A DNA stretch of 64,000 nt. It comes from Paratinospora sagittata. Taxonomy: Eukaryota > Streptophyta > Magnoliopsida > Ranunculales > Menispermaceae. The stretch lies in NCBI GenBank assembly GCA_035771175.1, contig CM069610.1, positions 25,200,501 to 25,264,500 of the forward strand. The letters run 5' to 3'. Of the stretch, positions 63,411 through 64,000 are shown in pieces. The position numbers and the translations under genes are program-made. The notes below the pieces were generated by a model. It worked only from the letters and a program-made list of their open reading frames with translations. It did no database searches and had not been told where the DNA came from. How positions within the stretch are numbered: position 1 is the first letter of the stretch; each line of letters starts with the position of its first letter.

Positions 63411-64000
63411 TTGCAAGTTAGATTGAGCTTTCCAAAGAGTTTTTCAAGAGAAGAAAGTATTGATTCTTGCATTTGTCAAAACAAGCATCGAATAGAATCA
63501 AAATTGCAATCTGTCTTGATGATAACGTCGTTGATCAGCAAGTCCTTCATTTTATCCCTTTTGCGCTTAGATTTGCAGAGGCTATCCATTGTTTTAAGTT
63601 GCAAGTATATATGAAGTGGCCTCGGTAAGATAACACAACAAAAAAGAACACATCAATTGTCTTGCATCAAGAACACATCAAACAATAGCTTTCGAAGTCT
63701 ACAAAGATCAAGCTAAAAGAACGAAGACAAATCTCATGCCTAAGTAAGGCATTTTGTTTGATCTTTGGTGTGTAGGGTAACCTCTCGATCAATCTCAGCA
63801 CTAAAACTCTGAAATCTGCAAAGTCTTCAAAATCACTTCGATATAGTATTTCATTTTGAAAAAATGTTTTTCGAAAGGTTTTAATCATAATTTCAATGAG
63901 TTTTGAATTATTTAAAAGTTTTTAATCTTATACAATATGTTTTCAGTTAATGGAATGGTTCTTGAGTGTCAAAACATTAATTTTACAAAAATAAGGCTAT
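63411..64000 (+). repeat. Partial monomer 55 (B), cut by the window end
   Basis: These are the first 590 bp of a B monomer. It lacks the private variants of monomers 53 and 54, so the duplication does not extend here. The array continues beyond the window. Confidence 0.95.

Larger units (their letters stand above)
1..64000 (+). repeat. Long-monomer satellite DNA array, about 55 tandem copies
   Basis: The motif TTGCAAGTTAGATTGAGC, or a one- or two-base variant of it, recurs 55 times at 254, 1436, 2599, 3757 and so on to 63411, always on the + strand. Spacing is 1150-1189 bp except for four monomers explained by indels. Sequence between the anchors aligns end to end, so there is no spacer or unique DNA. 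No inverted monomers are seen. The sequence is AT-rich, about two-thirds by eye, with CpG-containing motifs concentrated in one part of each monomer. Both ends of the window are inside the array, so its true size is larger than 64 kb. The orientation is arbitrary because no transcription is evident. Confidence 0.98.
36618..64000 (+). repeat. Satellite family B, 1188 bp monomer type
   Basis: Nearly all monomers are 1185-1189 bp and more uniform than family A. Diagnostic bases are GAAATCTGCAAAGTC, TATACCGCGCTATCC, GATACTTCGCTATAA, TATCAATCTGCTATCG, CCGTGTTGACAGCACG, CTATTCCTTATACAAT and CTGATTTTCAAAAATAC. Every B monomer keeps the 25 bp segment that most A monomers lack. Uniformity within the family and fixed differences from family A show that the two blocks have been homogenised separately. 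Confidence 0.95.

Noticed and set aside
1..64000. CRISPR array
   Set aside because: The repeat unit is over 1.1 kb, with no short identical repeats separated by unique spacers and no cas genes.
1..64000. Ribosomal DNA intergenic spacer array
   Set aside because: No rRNA gene sequence appears between the repeats in 64 kb. A distant relationship to a spacer repeat cannot be excluded without a search.
1..64000. Tandem LTR retrotransposons or other mobile elements
   Set aside because: No reverse transcriptase, integrase, transposase, primer-binding site or terminal repeats with target duplications were found. The unit is too short and fully tandem. Origin from a transposon fragment remains possible but unsupported.
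1..64000. Telomeric or microsatellite tracts
   Set aside because: No run of telomere-type hexamers or heptamers or extended simple repeat was seen. Short A/T runs are part of the monomer.

Overview
The whole 64 kb window is one uninterrupted head-to-tail array of a long-monomer satellite repeat, all in the same orientation. I count 54 complete monomers and a partial one at each end, phased on the recurrent motif TTGCAAGTTAGATTGAGC. I see no convincing protein-coding gene, rRNA, tRNA, transposon insertion, CRISPR array or unique (non-satellite) sequence. The organism cannot be named from this sequence. An AT-rich, megabase-style tandem array with monomers near 1.2 kb, recombined higher-order variants and no genes points to eukaryotic heterochromatin (pericentromeric, subtelomeric or interstitial); a plant is plausible but unproven.

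Layout. From 1 to about 36617 the array is family A, typical monomer 1157 bp. From about 36618 to the end it is family B, typical monomer 1188 bp. The 31 bp difference is accounted for by four indels: +25 bp (a segment bounded by 12 bp direct repeats), +5 bp (CCTAAGTAAGGCATTTTG against CCTAATGCATTAG), +2 bp (TATATATG against TATATG) and -1 bp (TTATACAATATG against TTATATCAATATG). The switch from A to B falls inside one short hybrid monomer (36305-37280, 976 bp) that lacks about 0.2 kb at the join.

Each monomer has the same internal plan: a front of about 300 bp with two short overlapping open frames on opposite strands; the 25 bp indel site; an AT-rich segment of about 180 bp with A/T tracts; a cluster of about 285 bp with eight variants of a palindrome-like ATAGCGCGCTAT motif; and a back of about 280 bp.

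Family A contains at least four interleaved variants, called here R, S, H and L and defined in the family A entry. They form R-S and H-S dimers (about 2.31 kb), a block repeated at an offset of 14 monomers (about 16.2 kb), and chimeric monomers in which one variant switches to another. Family B shows a four-monomer (4750-4751 bp) higher-order period with patches at a two-monomer offset, and one recent single-monomer duplication (61035-63410). There is no pathway or gene system here. The interest lies in the structure and turnover of the array: the A/B junction, the L-variant patches, the loss and gain of the palindromic sites, and the nested higher-order periods.
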